Shown here: one piece after another, positions 63,615-64,000 of the stretch
Layout of the letters: each line of letters opens with the position of its first letter
How positions within the stretch are numbered: position 1 is the first letter of the stretch
Assembly (NCBI GenBank): GCA_037179515.1
Contig: JAXCGZ010009446.1
Coordinates: 202,501 to 266,500 of the forward strand
DNA: 64,000 nucleotides
Source: Halocaridina rubra
Taxonomy: Eukaryota; Arthropoda; Malacostraca; Decapoda; Atyidae
Direction: 5' to 3'
Translations under genes and position numbers: made by a program
The notes under the pieces: generated by a model
Seen by the model: the letters and a program-made list of their open reading frames with translations, nothing else
What the model was told of the DNA's origin: nothing
Database searches by the model: none

Positions 63615-64000
63615 CTTTTCATCTCAGAGGAAAACTGAAGGTAAAGAAAACAGGTTTTAAAGCTAAAGAGAGCAGATGGAAGCATCACTGAGACGGATGG
63701 AGATTTACAAAGAATTGAACAAGGAGTTTCAGTCAGTATTTACAATAGAAAATGATCCAACCCCTCAGATTGCAGAGATAGAAGCTCATGAGCCAGCATT
63801 AGAGAACATCATCTTTTCAGCCACAGAGGTAGGCAAAGCGCTGATGGAGTTAGATGCCCATAAAGCTACAGGTCCTAATGGTATATCATCTTGTGTACTT
63901 TACAAATGCGCTAAATATCAGCGGTACTATGTATCATATTTGAAAAGTCACTGGAATCAGGGGAGATTCCAAGATGCTGGACACATGGGATCTATCTTCA
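63615..64000 (+). mobile_element. CR1-like LINE family A, partial (cut by window end)
   Basis: Begins 'agaggaaaactgaaggtaaa' in ORF2 between endonuclease and RT and continues through the KATGPN-type region to the window edge. Several indels relative to copy 3 (for example gcgctaaatatcagcgg) disrupt the frame. Confidence 0.87.

Overview
The window is eukaryotic nuclear DNA, almost certainly arthropod and probably a decapod crustacean. The basis is spliced GT-AG exons, a very high load of (TA)n, (GA)n and (AAT)n microsatellites, several LINE families of the CR1 and jockey/BS types, Penelope-like DNA, Ty3/gypsy LTR elements, tRNA-derived SINEs and a short TTAGG-type repeat. The species is inferred, not proven.

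One host gene can be assembled by hand. It lies on the + strand and runs from 11188 to 61123 as nine exons with GT-AG introns and compatible phases. The predicted protein has 349 residues and belongs to the membrane-anchored short-chain dehydrogenase/reductases of the SDR16C type (retinol dehydrogenase 10 / epidermal retinol dehydrogenase 2 / 17-beta-HSD11 group). Coding DNA makes up about 1.05 kb of this 50-kb span. Introns 3, 4, 5 and 6 are swollen by mobile elements.

Layout. 1-11187: upstream DNA with a decayed LINE end, compound microsatellites, a TTAGG-bearing hairpin, a SINE, and a 4-kb minus-strand jockey/BS-like LINE with a duplicated 5' part. 11188-13797: exons 1-3. Intron 3 (13798-27774): AAT arrays, a decayed LINE at 16.1-19.2 kb, a CR1-like LINE (family A), a palindromic array of tRNA-like repeats, SINEs, and a second family A copy on the minus strand. 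Exon 4 is at 27.8 kb. Intron 4 (27883-43357): SINEs, a tRNA-like palindrome, and a four-level nest. In that nest an inverted pair of Penelope-like fragments (29.26-37.79 kb) is split by two consecutive family A LINEs. The first LINE has an uninterrupted 940-codon ORF2. The second is itself split by a 2.1-kb family B LINE that ends in a 619-bp inverted repeat. Diverged family A copies follow at 38.7-42.1 kb. Exon 5 is at 43.4 kb. Intron 5 contains a complete 4.68-kb Ty3/gypsy-type element (minus strand) with 182-bp LTRs differing at one base and a 5-bp target duplication. Exon 6 is at 49.1 kb. Intron 6 contains a relic LTR element (51.2-56.5 kb) and a hairpin just before exon 7. Exons 7-9 end at 61123, followed by a 3' UTR candidate, duplicated repeats, a SINE, and another family A LINE cut by the window end.

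The host gene gives one product, predicted to oxidise or reduce a lipophilic alcohol or ketone at the ER or lipid-droplet membrane with NAD(H). Everything else large in the window is mobile-element or satellite DNA, and most of it is broken.
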